Shown: one piece after another, positions 29,869 through 39,305 of the stretch | Layout of the letters: the number at the start of each line of letters is the position of its first letter | Position numbering within the stretch: the stretch's first letter is position 1 | From: Aliikangiella coralliicola | GTDB lineage: Bacteria > Pseudomonadota > Gammaproteobacteria > Enterobacterales > Kangiellaceae | Direction of reading: 5' to 3' | Length of the DNA stretch: 64,000 nucleotides | Assembly: GCF_007004725.1 (NCBI RefSeq) | Contig: NZ_ML660165.1 | Span: forward strand, 186,001 to 250,000 | Translations under genes and position numbers: made by a program | The notes under the pieces: generated by a model | Database searches by the model: none | Told to the model about the DNA's origin: nothing | The model's input: the letters and a program-made list of their open reading frames with translations, nothing else

Positions 29869-30432
29869 TCACGCCCTGGAAACATATTCACCATTTCTAG
29901 TGTCTACTTTTATTTTCTCACCAATCTGTACAAACAAAGGAACTCGAACTACAGCGCCAGATTCAAGCGTCGCAGGTTTGCCACCACTGCCAGAGGTATC
30001 GCCCTTTAGCCCTGGATCTGTCTCAACGACTTCTTGCACAACAAAATTTGGCGGGGTAATTGATATTGGCGTTCCATTAAATAAGGTCACCATACAAGAG
30101 TCTTGCTCTTTTAACCATTTAACATTTTCACCAACAGCTTTCTCATCAGCAGCAACCTGTTCAAATGAGTTGGGATCCATAAAATGCCAGTACTCTCCAT
30201 CGGTGTATAAATATTCCATATCAGTTTCCATCACGTCAGCAACTTCGAAGTTATCGCCCGACTTAAAAGTTTTCTCCACAATTCTTCCGGAAAGCAGATA
30301 ATGAACCTTAGTTTTTGCAAAAGCCTGGCCTTTCCCCGGGCGCACAAAATTATTCTCGATAATTGCGACAGGCTCTCCATCAAGCATAAATTTCATACCG
30401 GGTCTGAAGTCGTTAGTCGTGTAGGTTGCCAT
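29869..30432 (-). CDS. efp: Translation elongation factor P
   Basis: EF-P binds between the P and E sites and relieves ribosome stalling at polyproline runs. The N-terminal KOW-like domain has the modified lysine in RPGKGQAF (about residues 32-39), as expected for an EpmA/EpmB-type factor. Two OB domains follow, with the C-terminal signature [36 protein letters not shown]. Length is 187. Divergent epmB and downstream epmA complete the modification set; the hydroxylase EpmC is not seen. Confidence 0.97.
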   Translation of the reverse strand: MATYTTNDFRPGMKFMLDGEPVAIIENNFVRPGKGQAFAKTKVHYLLSGRIVEKTFKSGDNFEVADVMETDMEYLYTDGEYWHFMDPNSFEQVAADEKAVGENVKWLKEQDSCMVTLFNGTPISITPPNFVVQEVVETDPGLKGDTSGSGGKPATLESGAVVRVPLFVQIGEKIKVDTRNGEYVSRA

Positions 30433-30604
30433 GAATCTCTCTCTTTATTGTGAGCTACTTAAACATAAGCTGATAACGGTCCGGTGCAAAAAATAATACA
30501 CCAATAATTTTCGTGATAGTCGGGAAAGTCCGAAATTTATGAGGATAAAAACGCATTTTTAACATAGCAATCGTGAAAATTAGATATGAGCTAAACAGTT
30601 ACCT

Positions 30605-30631
30605 TTGCTTTTAGCGAAAATGGGATAAAAT
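30605..30631 (+). promoter_or_regulatory. Candidate epmB promoter very close to the start codon
   Basis: TTGCTT (30605-30610) and TAAAAT (30626-30631) are spaced 15 bp apart, a little short. The -10 ends 6 nt before the epmB ATG, so the transcript would have almost no leader. Confidence 0.4.
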
Positions 30632-30637
30632 ACCGCA

Positions 30638-31660
30638 ATGAAAAATGTGACGCCAATAATACCTGTTTCTGAGCCTGATTGTCAGGTTAAATCTTGGAAA
30701 AACTTCTTAAAAGAAGCCGTTTCTGATCCCTTAGAGCTATTACAGGATCTCAACTTAAAGCCTGAAGATATTGAATATGCGATTGATCCGTCAAATCCTT
30801 TCAAAGTTAGAGTTCCCAGGCCATTTATCGAAAAAATGCGCATTGGCGACCCAGATGATCCTTTATTGCGCCAGGTTTTATCGTTAGATATCGAAAATGC
30901 GGACTTCGAAGGCTATAGCAGCGATCCGCTCAAAGAAACTAATAGCGATACGCCTGGTTTACTGCATAAATACGAGGGCAGGGTTTTATTGATCCTCGCC
31001 TCAGCTTGTGCTGTTAATTGCCGTTACTGCTTCAGGCGCCACTTTCCTTACCAGGACAAAGTCGCCAATGGTGACTCTCTAAAAGAGTCCCTCGCCTACA
31101 TCAAGAATAACCCCACAATTAAGGAAGTCATTCTTAGCGGCGGAGATCCTCTGATTGTTAGTGACGGGTTTCTGCAAAGTCTTGTTGACGAACTAGATAC
31201 GATAAAACATTTAAAGAGACTCCGAATTCATAGTCGTTTACCGATCGTCATTCCGCAAAGGATTAGCCGGGAGTTATGCAACATATTCAATAAAACACGG
31301 TTGAAATCCAGTCTGGTTTTACATATCAATCATGGAAACGAAATTGATTCTGCTTTAATCAAAAGCTTGAATAAATTGACTGAAGTGGGTGTCCAGCTAT
31401 TAAATCAGAGCGTTCTTTTAAAGGGAGTTAACGATTCTGTACAAGCACTGGTACAACTCTCAGAGCGACTATTTGAAGCCGGAATTCTGCCCTATTACGT
31501 CCATATGTTGGATAAAGTTGACGGCGCAGCACATTTTGATATTTCTCAGGCAAAAGCGGTCGCTTTGATGAACCAAATTCGCGAGCAACTTCCCGGATAT
31601 CTGGTTCCTCGTCTGGCAGTTGAAGAACCAGGAAAAGGGTCAAAAACGGTCATTACCTAA
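30638..31660 (+). CDS. epmB: EF-P (R)-beta-lysine formation enzyme EpmB (lysine 2,3-aminomutase family)
   Basis: EpmB is a radical-SAM, PLP-dependent enzyme that turns lysine into (R)-beta-lysine for EF-P. The iron-sulfur motif CAVNCRYCFRRHFPY (CxxxCxxC, about residues 125-139) is intact. VILSGGDPLIV and RLRIHSRLPIVIPQRI follow, and the PLP lysine region lies near the C-terminus (YYVHMLDKVDGAAHF). Length 340 is normal for EpmB and shorter than catabolic KamA. It is divergent from efp. I see no good Shine-Dalgarno, and a -10-like box ends 6 nt before the ATG. Confidence 0.95.
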   Translation: MKNVTPIIPVSEPDCQVKSWKNFLKEAVSDPLELLQDLNLKPEDIEYAIDPSNPFKVRVPRPFIEKMRIGDPDDPLLRQVLSLDIENADFEGYSSDPLKETNSDTPGLLHKYEGRVLLILASACAVNCRYCFRRHFPYQDKVANGDSLKESLAYIKNNPTIKEVILSGGDPLIVSDGFLQSLVDELDTIKHLKRLRIHSRLPIVIPQRISRELCNIFNKTRLKSSLVLHINHGNEIDSALIKSLNKLTEVGVQLLNQSVLLKGVNDSVQALVQLSERLFEAGILPYYVHMLDKVDGAAHFDISQAKAVALMNQIREQLPGYLVPRLAVEEPGKGSKTVIT

Positions 31661-31998
31661 GAATTAACCGCGATTTGCCACCATTTATCTCAAAACGCTT
31701 TACTTTTATACGCTAAGTCGGTGACTTTAAAGCGAAAATAGTTCTTGTGTACTAAACTATTGTATAAGCTCCAGGCGAAAATTGTTGTAGGCAAACTGCG
31801 AGATTATCGAACACAAACCTGAATTGACAGTTTTAGCTTTTTGGCGAATTAGCGTATTCCACTCACACTTTTCAACAATAAATTGAATAAGTTTGTCATT
31901 TGGGATGCTTTTCAAACATAAATCATGTAAATTCCAGTTGTTATTATGCAAGTTACACAATATTTAGCCATAAAATTCAAGTTGTTAGGGACTTTATA
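31661..31998. other. Intergenic region after epmB
   Basis: No gene or strong hairpin is visible. An open frame extends the next gene upstream to a TTG at 31900, but that extension has no Shine-Dalgarno and no family-like sequence, so I treat it as leader. Confidence 0.35.
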
Positions 31999-33840
31999 AT
32001 GAAGCAAGGAAGTTCAGGCTTGACCCTGCGGGAATACCAGGTTTATCACAAACCTGCGATTGAATTAACACCAAGAAAAGTCACTCAGTGGGTTAAAAAT
32101 TTACCAATTGCCAACCTTGGTGACAGCTCAAAAAGCATCTATCGACTTCTTATTGATGCCAATCAAAGCCTGATTGACCCAGACAAAAGACTTTCTATCT
32201 TAAATTCAATTGAACCGGCGGCCCATGAATTGACCATTGCGCTGGAAAAACAATTTTTAAATAGCCGAATCGCATTATCTGAAAAGCAAAAGAAAATTGC
32301 CGCATTAGTACAAGCCATTCAAACCGAACTCTCCATCGGATATCACAGCGTCATCGAATCAATTATTTCCAGTGAAGTGAAATGGACCAACAAAAAGATT
32401 CTGGTTTCCGCAATTGCGCTAGCCATTAAATATCACGGCCTTGTTATTCTGCGCTGTTACCAGCTTTATGCTTCGGTACCCAGTCGAATTTGGCGAGAAC
32501 TCTATTGTCTGTATCAAATTGCGAAGCAGTTTGAAGTTGAAAACAATGAAATTAGCGTAGACCACACAAAAGAGCGATTTTCTGCGCACAATTATTTTTC
32601 GCGCATTTTACTCCTGAGCGCAGCCAATCCTTACCAACTGCGTCAGCGAGAAATTCAAATGTTGTGGGACATACTCCCCGAGTTAAGTTCACATATTACG
32701 TTGATGTCTCACGCGTATAACAAGCAGCATTATATTATTTCGCTTAACTCAGCTTCGCCGCCGATTCATAAATCTCTGTATCAGAAAGATAACGACAAAA
32801 ATTTGAAATTGACGATTTTTCCCGCGGTAGAGCATCTAAAACAAATGCTTTCGTCGATTAAGCGCTCCGATCAAAACAGCGTCAGGAAAACCATGCTGCT
32901 CAGGCACCTCATTCAAACATGGAGCCATGGAACTCATCGCTCTTTTGCCCGCACATCCTGTACCGAATCTTTAGATATTAGTATCGGGCTGGGCGCAACC
33001 CACTATTTGTTAATGCAGACTCCCGGTGAACAGGGAGAAGATGTCAGTGGTTCGAGTGATACCCTGGAAGCAATGGAAGGAAGTTTAAAAAACGCAACAT
33101 TGTTAGATGTTGCTAAACGGCGTAATGAAATTTTAAAGCAGGATTATGACTATTTAAGTTCGTCAGGGCCCCCGAGTGATGATGTGTGGGCGAAACTTTA
33201 TCGACCGGACCAAGTTGCCAAACAGAAGGTTGACGAACTAGAGGCCAAAAACCGCAGTCGTGACTCGATTGTTCGAGATAGTTATAAGCTACAACAAGTC
33301 AGTCTGTTAAATATGAGTCCGGGTGGCTATTGCATTCAGATAACATCAGAGAAATTACCAAAACATGCGCAAACCGGGGAAATACTCGGTTTTCTGGAAA
33401 AAGACGTACAAGAACGTGAACATTGGAGCATCGGCGTCGTCCGTTGGGTTCGACGTCAAGCCAAAGGCAGTATCGTTCAGATGGGTGTTCAATTGTTGGC
33501 GCCTGGGGCATTACCAATCAATGTCCAACTGCGAAACAGTAAAAGTGAAACTAACGAATATCAAAGGGCATTAATTCTCCCTGCACTCACAGGCACTGGT
33601 CAACCGGCCACTTTAATCACAAATCCATTATCATTCACAACTAATAGCAAAGTAAGAATTCTCGATCACGGTCAGGAATATGATGCCAGACTATCCAAAG
33701 AAGTTGCATCATCCAGTAGCTTTCGTCAATTCCAGTTTGAAAAACTCGGCGGCGATAAAAATTCAGACTCTCCAGAAAAGCCGCCACAAGATCCGTCGTA
33801 TGATGCGCAAGATCTCGATGGTGTTTGGGATTTAATTTAA
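31999..33840 (+). CDS. Conserved protein with C-terminal PilZ-like domain, upstream of fimX
   Basis: I read this 613-residue protein from the ATG giving MKQGSSGLTLREYQVYHKPAIELTPRKV. The first 400 residues are helical and soluble, with no recognised motif. A linker follows (about 350-430), and the C-terminal beta-rich part contains RDSIVRDSYKLQQVSLLNMSPGGYCIQI: a spaced arginine pair and an NxSxGG box, as in c-di-GMP-binding PilZ domains. The arginine spacing is not the classic RxxxR, so binding is uncertain. By position (psd, this gene, fimX) it corresponds to P. aeruginosa PA4958. With FimX next door it may act in the same type IV pilus or c-di-GMP pathway. That is inference from context. 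Confidence 0.75.
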   Translation: MKQGSSGLTLREYQVYHKPAIELTPRKVTQWVKNLPIANLGDSSKSIYRLLIDANQSLIDPDKRLSILNSIEPAAHELTIALEKQFLNSRIALSEKQKKIAALVQAIQTELSIGYHSVIESIISSEVKWTNKKILVSAIALAIKYHGLVILRCYQLYASVPSRIWRELYCLYQIAKQFEVENNEISVDHTKERFSAHNYFSRILLLSAANPYQLRQREIQMLWDILPELSSHITLMSHAYNKQHYIISLNSASPPIHKSLYQKDNDKNLKLTIFPAVEHLKQMLSSIKRSDQNSVRKTMLLRHLIQTWSHGTHRSFARTSCTESLDISIGLGATHYLLMQTPGEQGEDVSGSSDTLEAMEGSLKNATLLDVAKRRNEILKQDYDYLSSSGPPSDDVWAKLYRPDQVAKQKVDELEAKNRSRDSIVRDSYKLQQVSLLNMSPGGYCIQITSEKLPKHAQTGEILGFLEKDVQEREHWSIGVVRWVRRQAKGSIVQMGVQLLAPGALPINVQLRNSKSETNEYQRALILPALTGTGQPATLITNPLSFTTNSKVRILDHGQEYDARLSKEVASSSSFRQFQFEKLGGDKNSDSPEKPPQDPSYDAQDLDGVWDLI

Positions 33841-34177
33841 GCCCTGATATGCAACAAATCTGGACGAATGTCGTCTAGTTAGCTGAGGTTAGTTACAGGC
33901 AGCCTGGTTTAACGGTCAGGTTGAGTTGTGTGGTTGAACAAATAGCACAGGGAACGAGGCATAGTGAGTCAACTTAAGAAACCAGTTTTAAAGTCTAAAA
34001 ATGCCTGGCAGTTCCTATACGCTTGAGACAATACAACTGGCGAGTCGAAACTCTAACGACCAATTAATCAGATAATTGTACCGTTAGTCACTAAATATTT
34101 GACTAGCTTCTCTTTTGTGCAGCGCGAATCTCAGCTACAATTTAACTTAAAACAACCTTATAGAGACAACAAACAGA
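33841..34177. other. Intergenic region upstream of fimX
   Basis: These 337 bp hold no ORF, tRNA or clear terminator. The gap suggests fimX has its own promoter, but no convincing -35/-10 pair is seen. Confidence 0.35.
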
Positions 34178-36250
34178 ATGACAGCAAAAATAAAGACGAT
34201 ACATTTACTTTTGCTCGAGCCGTCCTCTAATCAAGCGGAAGTCATTATCAATTCGCTTCGAAATCGCGGCTTCGCTGTACGGGCGACCCAGGTTTTAACT
34301 ACCGAAGAACTTGCTCAGGCGCTCGAAAGAGGTGTTTCCGATCTATTATTGGCGAACACCGATCACCCGGATCTTTCCGCCAAACAGGCCATTGAACAAA
34401 TTTCAACTTTCGGCCGCGATATTCCCTGCATTGTGCTGATGAAAGAACATGATGACGAAGCACTTACACAAGCTATGAACTATGGCGCCAAAGACGGTGT
34501 CACTAAAGATAACTTACCTTTGACTTGCTTGAAAGTTGAACGCGAACTCGCGAGCCTTGAATCTCGTCGTAAAAAAACCCAGGCGGAACTCGCTTTAAAA
34601 GCTGCAGAAAAACGCTGTACTTTACTGCTCGATAATTCTCAGGACGCCATCGCCTACGTTCACGATGGAATGCATGTTTATGCCAATAATGCTTATATGG
34701 AATTATTCGGCTATTCCGATCACGATGAACTACTTTGTGTGCCTGCGCTTGATATGATTGCCAAGGAAAGTCAGGATGAATTCCGTCAGTATCTTAAGGA
34801 AATGGCTGTTACCAGTGACCAACAAAGTTTTAGCTTTGGCGGAATAAAATCTGATATGACCCAATTTGACGCAATCATGACACTTTCTTCGGCTAACTAC
34901 GATGATGAAGTTTGTAGTCAGTTATTAATTCGACCCGCGGCGGATAACGCAGAGCTGGAAGAGAAACTTAAAGAACTGAGCGCCCAGGATACGCTGACCG
35001 ATCTTTATAACAAAACCTATTTCATTGAACAGGTACAACAAGCCATCGTTCAAGCCAATGATAAAGGCAATACTTTTAACATCATTTACCTGAAATACGA
35101 TCAACACGCAAAAATCCAGAGTGAATACGGCATTGCCGGGGTTGATCAGATCACTCAGGAATGTTCCAAATGGCTGACCGAAAATCTAGACGAAGAATAC
35201 CAACTAGCCAGGTTAGGAGACGACTGTTTCGGTCTACTCATTCCAGATAACTCCGCTAAAAAAGCGCGAGACATCGCCAAAGAACTTTGCGAGAAAATAC
35301 GCTCACATCTATTTGATGTCGAAGGGCACACCCTCAAGCTCACATTTAGCATTGGAATTTGTCCTGTGGGTGACGGTAGCGAAGACGCCGCTCAAGTCGT
35401 TTCAGATGCTCACAGTGCTTCTAATCGTGTCGAAGATGGAAATGGCTTTAAGGTGTTCAATAAAGCGATTCACACTGCCGGTAGTGAGTCTGACGCTAAG
35501 ATGCTAGACAAAGTTCAAGATGCGATTGAGTCTGGCCGAATCCAATTGATGTATCAGCCGATTGTAAAACTCCATGGCGAAGAAAGAAGCTTATACCAGG
35601 TACTACTTCGACTGAGCGACGAAGATGGAAATATGCTGGACTCAGGCAAAGTGTTTCCTGTCGCAAAAGCTGCAGGATTGGGCGAAAAGTTAGACCGCTG
35701 GATAATTAAGCAGGCAATTAAATCGCTAAAGGTCCAGAAAGCGGCTAAAGATACTCAACTATTTGTGAGTTTAAGCGGTTCCTCTTTGATCGATTTAAAT
35801 TTGGTGGGTTTTATCGAGAAAACTTTTAAAGCCGCAGCCATTCCCAAGAGCAGCATTGTATTCCAGATAGAAGAAAGTGACGCGACCAACCATTTAAAAA
35901 GAGTTATTGCGCTTTGTGCCGAGTTAAAACAAAAAGGCTATTCCATTTGTCTCGCTAACTTTGGCGCAGATCCAGAACAGAAAGTTCTGGTCGATCAATT
36001 AGACGCTGACTTCGTTAGAATTGCTGATGACAAATCTCAGAACATTCATCAAGATCCAGAAATTACCGAAGAAGTTCAGAACTTACTAGATGAAATTCAC
36101 AACCGCGACAAACAAAGTATTATTCCGCGCGTTGAAGAAGCCGCAATGTTGGCAGCACTATGGCCGATGAATGTTAGATATATTCAAGGTTATTATTTAC
36201 AACGTCCAAGTGAAAAAATGGACTATGATTTTTCAGCCAGCGGTTTTTAA
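34178..36250 (+). CDS. fimX: FimX-type c-di-GMP receptor (REC-like, PAS, degenerate GGDEF, degenerate EAL)
   Basis: The 690 residues match the 691 of P. aeruginosa FimX, a polar c-di-GMP receptor for type IV pilus assembly and twitching. Domains: a REC-like fold (about 8-125) without a phospho-acceptor Asp (LLLANTDHPD); PAS (about 145-265, LLDNSQDAIAYVHDGMHVYANNAYMELFGY); a GGDEF domain whose motif reads GDDCF; and an EAL domain whose signature reads QVLLRL instead of EALxR. Both catalytic sites should be inactive, leaving binding by the EAL fold. The position between a PA4958-like gene and serB matches Pseudomonas. A bidirectional terminator follows. Confidence 0.9.
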   Translation: MTAKIKTIHLLLLEPSSNQAEVIINSLRNRGFAVRATQVLTTEELAQALERGVSDLLLANTDHPDLSAKQAIEQISTFGRDIPCIVLMKEHDDEALTQAMNYGAKDGVTKDNLPLTCLKVERELASLESRRKKTQAELALKAAEKRCTLLLDNSQDAIAYVHDGMHVYANNAYMELFGYSDHDELLCVPALDMIAKESQDEFRQYLKEMAVTSDQQSFSFGGIKSDMTQFDAIMTLSSANYDDEVCSQLLIRPAADNAELEEKLKELSAQDTLTDLYNKTYFIEQVQQAIVQANDKGNTFNIIYLKYDQHAKIQSEYGIAGVDQITQECSKWLTENLDEEYQLARLGDDCFGLLIPDNSAKKARDIAKELCEKIRSHLFDVEGHTLKLTFSIGICPVGDGSEDAAQVVSDAHSASNRVEDGNGFKVFNKAIHTAGSESDAKMLDKVQDAIESGRIQLMYQPIVKLHGEERSLYQVLLRLSDEDGNMLDSGKVFPVAKAAGLGEKLDRWIIKQAIKSLKVQKAAKDTQLFVSLSGSSLIDLNLVGFIEKTFKAAAIPKSSIVFQIEESDATNHLKRVIALCAELKQKGYSICLANFGADPEQKVLVDQLDADFVRIADDKSQNIHQDPEITEEVQNLLDEIHNRDKQSIIPRVEEAAMLAALWPMNVRYIQGYYLQRPSEKMDYDFSASGF

Positions 36251-36353
36251 CCAACGACTCAGTATTTTGAATATCTTAAGTAGCCTGGGTTTGAGAAAAG
36301 CGGGAAAAGTGGGATAAGTAAAACGGCTCGAAAAACTTAAAACTTATCTAAAT

Positions 36354-36385
36354 AAAAAAACCGAACTGTTCAGTTCGGTTTTTTT
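36354..36385. terminator. Bidirectional terminator between fimX and serB
   Basis: This is a perfect 15-bp palindromic stem, seven A plus CCGAACTG with CAGTTCGG plus seven T, around a 2-nt centre. It works in both directions for the convergent fimX and serB genes. Confidence 0.93.
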
Positions 36386-36419
36386 ATTGTCTAACACGAG
36401 CCAAAAAGTAACTGAGTTT

Positions 36420-37355
36420 TTACCAACCGAAAACTTCAATTAACTGGTCTAACTGTGAGTAGTTCATTCTTCCCTTCGCTTGCTGCTCAACTTTGGGTTT
36501 GGCGCGATAGGCCAAATTCATTCCCGCCTCTTTCATCATGAGTAGATCATTGGCGCCATCACCAACAGCCATCACTTGAGAAGGATTAAGAGCAAGTTCG
36601 TCACAAAGTTGATGTAAAAAATCAGCTTTAGCTTGCGCGTCTACGATATCGCCAAGGACAGCGCCAGTCAGCATACCATCAGCAATTTCTAATTGATTGG
36701 CTTTCACTTGATAAAGCGACATATCCTGTTTTAACTTTTCAACAAAAGGCATAAAGCCACCGGAAACAATTGCAATCTCACAATGATTTTTTTGAGCACT
36801 GGCAACTAACTTATCAACACCGGGAGAGAGCGGTAGTCGAGCGGCGATTTGCTCAATAGCAGATTCATTTAATCCTTGCAGGCAACGAACTCTCGAAATA
36901 AGGCTTTCAGAAAAATCTAACTCGCCTTGCATTGCCGCCTCGGTCACCTTGGCAACTTGCTCACCAACCTGATGATGTCTGGCAAGCTCATCGATCACTT
37001 CAATCTGGATAAAAGTAGAGTCCATATCAAACAAGATTAATCTCGGAGCCGCCGCCTCAGGCGCAGGCCATATTAAAAAATCAAACTCCGATTTCGTCAC
37101 TAACTCAGTAAAATCCTCCAGCACCTGGCTTTCAGCGTAAATAGACCAGGTTCCGCCGTTCGATGTTTCCTCAAGGCAAACAATCAAGGTTTGCTGAAAA
37201 GCGTCGAGTAATTGCTTAAAATCACTCATCTGTGACGCAAGCGCTTTATCATTAAACAAACTTAATTTATTCGCACCTTGCGGTATTTGCTGCCCTGCTT
37301 GCCATTGCCCATGCTCGTAGGCGTAATACTGATTGAAGTCCACTAAACCATTCAT
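36420..37355 (-). CDS. serB: Phosphoserine phosphatase SerB
   Basis: SerB removes phosphate from phosphoserine in the last step of serine synthesis. The HAD-type core has LILFDMDSTFIQIEVIDELARHHQVGEQVAKVTEAAMQGELDFSESL (catalytic Asp pair, about 106-150). Motif II is IVSGGFMPFV, and motif III is MAVGDGANDLLMMKEAGMNLAYRAKP. The N-terminal 100 residues form the usual ACT-like extension. Length is 311. It is divergent from the YtjB-like membrane protein gene, the same pairing seen for serB and ytjB in E. coli. Confidence 0.95.
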   Translation of the reverse strand: MNGLVDFNQYYAYEHGQWQAGQQIPQGANKLSLFNDKALASQMSDFKQLLDAFQQTLIVCLEETSNGGTWSIYAESQVLEDFTELVTKSEFDFLIWPAPEAAAPRLILFDMDSTFIQIEVIDELARHHQVGEQVAKVTEAAMQGELDFSESLISRVRCLQGLNESAIEQIAARLPLSPGVDKLVASAQKNHCEIAIVSGGFMPFVEKLKQDMSLYQVKANQLEIADGMLTGAVLGDIVDAQAKADFLHQLCDELALNPSQVMAVGDGANDLLMMKEAGMNLAYRAKPKVEQQAKGRMNYSQLDQLIEVFGW

Positions 37356-37648
37356 TGAAATTCTGAACTTTACCTTGCTGTTCTAAAGATTTGATATTGT
37401 AGCCTAGAAGACTCGATAAACCGACAAAAAATCTCTCCCTCCAAATCACATTAAGGAATATGTTCATTGCCAACCGATTTCGTCCCTATGGCTAGAAGGC
37501 CTGCAGCAAGCTGATCTGAGAAACTGCGAATTAGCTCACATTTTTTATCAGGATACTCAGCACCTTATCTCGTCACACAGATTTCACATCAGAATTTATT
37601 CATTTGAATGACCTTACAGAAGCAATATTTAGTTGCTACAATCTAACT

Positions 37649-39172
37649 ATGACTTCTCTCCAACAAAAACAAAAAGGAAGTAAGCCGCCCAAGTTACTGC
37701 GTGGCCTGTTTTCCATCATTCTAATGATCACCAGTGCAATCCTGTTAATTGCCTGGGCCATTATGAACTATCAGGTTGAGCAGCTGGTGGCGAAACGCAC
37801 CTCCGAGTATGCCCATAGTATCGCTCAAATTGCCGCTAATTCTTCCGCTGAAGCGCTATTATCAGAAGATAAACTTCAGCTTAAAATGCTGGTGGAAAAT
37901 GTTGCTAAAGATCCCTACATTCGCAGTGCAACAATATTTGCAGAGGACGGCCAGGTTATTGCAGAATTTCCCGAAGCCGCTGCAGAGGTCCCAGATGTTT
38001 CTATTGGTGAAATGAGTAACCCTCAAAGTAATGATTCCGATAAAACCAAAAACGACGATAAATCAAAAAATAATTCTTCTGAAACTCAAACATCAAATGA
38101 TTCCAGCGACGCAAAAAAACAATCTGAGCAAACACTTCCTTCGTCAACAGAAGCCGACTTTCAACAAGCAGAAATAACTGACGGCACTACATTATCAAAC
38201 CAAACCGAAGCCTACCTGGTATCCCAGAAAGATATTCCTTTTGTTGAGAAAATCAGTTACCAAAGCGTCACTGCCGGCTGGTTTAAAATAACGCTTAATA
38301 GAGAGCTGTTGGAAAGCAGTTTCAGAGAATCATTAAAACGATCTCAAAATATTATCCTGATTATTGCTGCATTTTTGCTGGTAACTCTTTTTACTGTTGT
38401 CTTACGATATGAAAGACGGGTTAACAGTCTTGTCTCTATGAATCATCGACTCATCCAGATCAACGCGCCGAAATTACCCCGTAGCTCGCAGCAATGGATG
38501 GAAAGCATCAAAGAAATTTCGGAAACTCAAATTCAGGATCTTCCAGAGCACAAAAGTCTACCAACAGAGGAAAATTATTGGCATTCCAGCAACCGTTCGG
38601 CCAATACTATTTTTTGTTATTGCCAATTTGCAATGGAGCAACAAGAAAATGAACAAACTGCTGCGTGCCTTTCACTCGCCGAAAAGTATTTACAAGCTTC
38701 CGTGCAAACTTATGGTGTGCAGTCTCAAGGAGATATTCTCAGTGGTTGCCTGATTCCCTTCCTGGACAACGATAATGCTGAGGAAACATTATCTGAAGCC
38801 ATTAGTCTTATTCATCTTATTCGTGAATTACTCGGCAGTATCGAACTACCCATCACAATGCGAGCTTACGTTGGGCGCGGGCTTGTTCTGGTGCTTGAAA
38901 ACGAGCGTGCTGTGATTACCGGCGTTTCACTCTCAAACCGGTTACAAGATAAAATCAGCAAGCTTTCGCCCAATGTACAATTCGGCGATGTCATCTGTTT
39001 ATTTATCGAAGATAACGAGCTCGAAAACCTGGGCGAATTCAAACCACTGGTTGGACAGGACGCAATGCTTAACGCTTCTTGTTTTCAATTGATTGAAGTG
39101 AGCGAAAGCCTCAAGCAACAGACAAATCGGCAAGTTAGTTATATTATCGCTGACCAATCTGAAGACAAATAA
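37649..39172 (+). CDS. YtjB/AhpA-like bitopic membrane protein with extra cytoplasmic domain
   Basis: From the chosen ATG (MTSLQQKQKGSKPPKLL) the protein has 507 residues. TM1 (GLFSIILMITSAILLIAWAIMNY, about 20-42) leads to a periplasmic domain with SIAQIAANSSAEALLSEDKLQLKMLVENVAKDPYIRSATIFAEDGQVIAEFPE, resembling the YtjB/SMP_2 sensor-like fold. A run rich in Asn, Ser, Asp, Lys and Gln (about 125-175) interrupts it. TM2 (NIILIIAAFLLVTLFTVVL, about 232-250) is followed by about 255 cytoplasmic residues of unknown fold. The place next to serB supports the family. An upstream TTG in frame is possible. A TACAAT box ends 6 nt before the ATG and I see no clear Shine-Dalgarno. Confidence 0.7.
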   Translation: MTSLQQKQKGSKPPKLLRGLFSIILMITSAILLIAWAIMNYQVEQLVAKRTSEYAHSIAQIAANSSAEALLSEDKLQLKMLVENVAKDPYIRSATIFAEDGQVIAEFPEAAAEVPDVSIGEMSNPQSNDSDKTKNDDKSKNNSSETQTSNDSSDAKKQSEQTLPSSTEADFQQAEITDGTTLSNQTEAYLVSQKDIPFVEKISYQSVTAGWFKITLNRELLESSFRESLKRSQNIILIIAAFLLVTLFTVVLRYERRVNSLVSMNHRLIQINAPKLPRSSQQWMESIKEISETQIQDLPEHKSLPTEENYWHSSNRSANTIFCYCQFAMEQQENEQTAACLSLAEKYLQASVQTYGVQSQGDILSGCLIPFLDNDNAEETLSEAISLIHLIRELLGSIELPITMRAYVGRGLVLVLENERAVITGVSLSNRLQDKISKLSPNVQFGDVICLFIEDNELENLGEFKPLVGQDAMLNASCFQLIEVSESLKQQTNRQVSYIIADQSEDK

Positions 39173-39305
39173 ATCATTAGATTAACTGGCAATTATTGTA
39201 GAAATTGCTATGGTTAAAAATAAATAATGTGCAAACACAAGCCTCGTTAACGACATCATTTTCGAGCTTTTCCTGCCCTGAAAATAGGAACGACTACACT
39301 ACTCA

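Noticed and set aside
29819-30301. A 160-codon open frame opposite efp
   Set aside because: Complementary to the well-conserved efp gene; the product is low-complexity and resembles nothing.
31900-31998. N-terminal extension of the PilZ-like gene from a TTG
   Set aside because: No ribosome binding site, and the composition differs from the rest of the protein; the ATG at 31999 is preferred.
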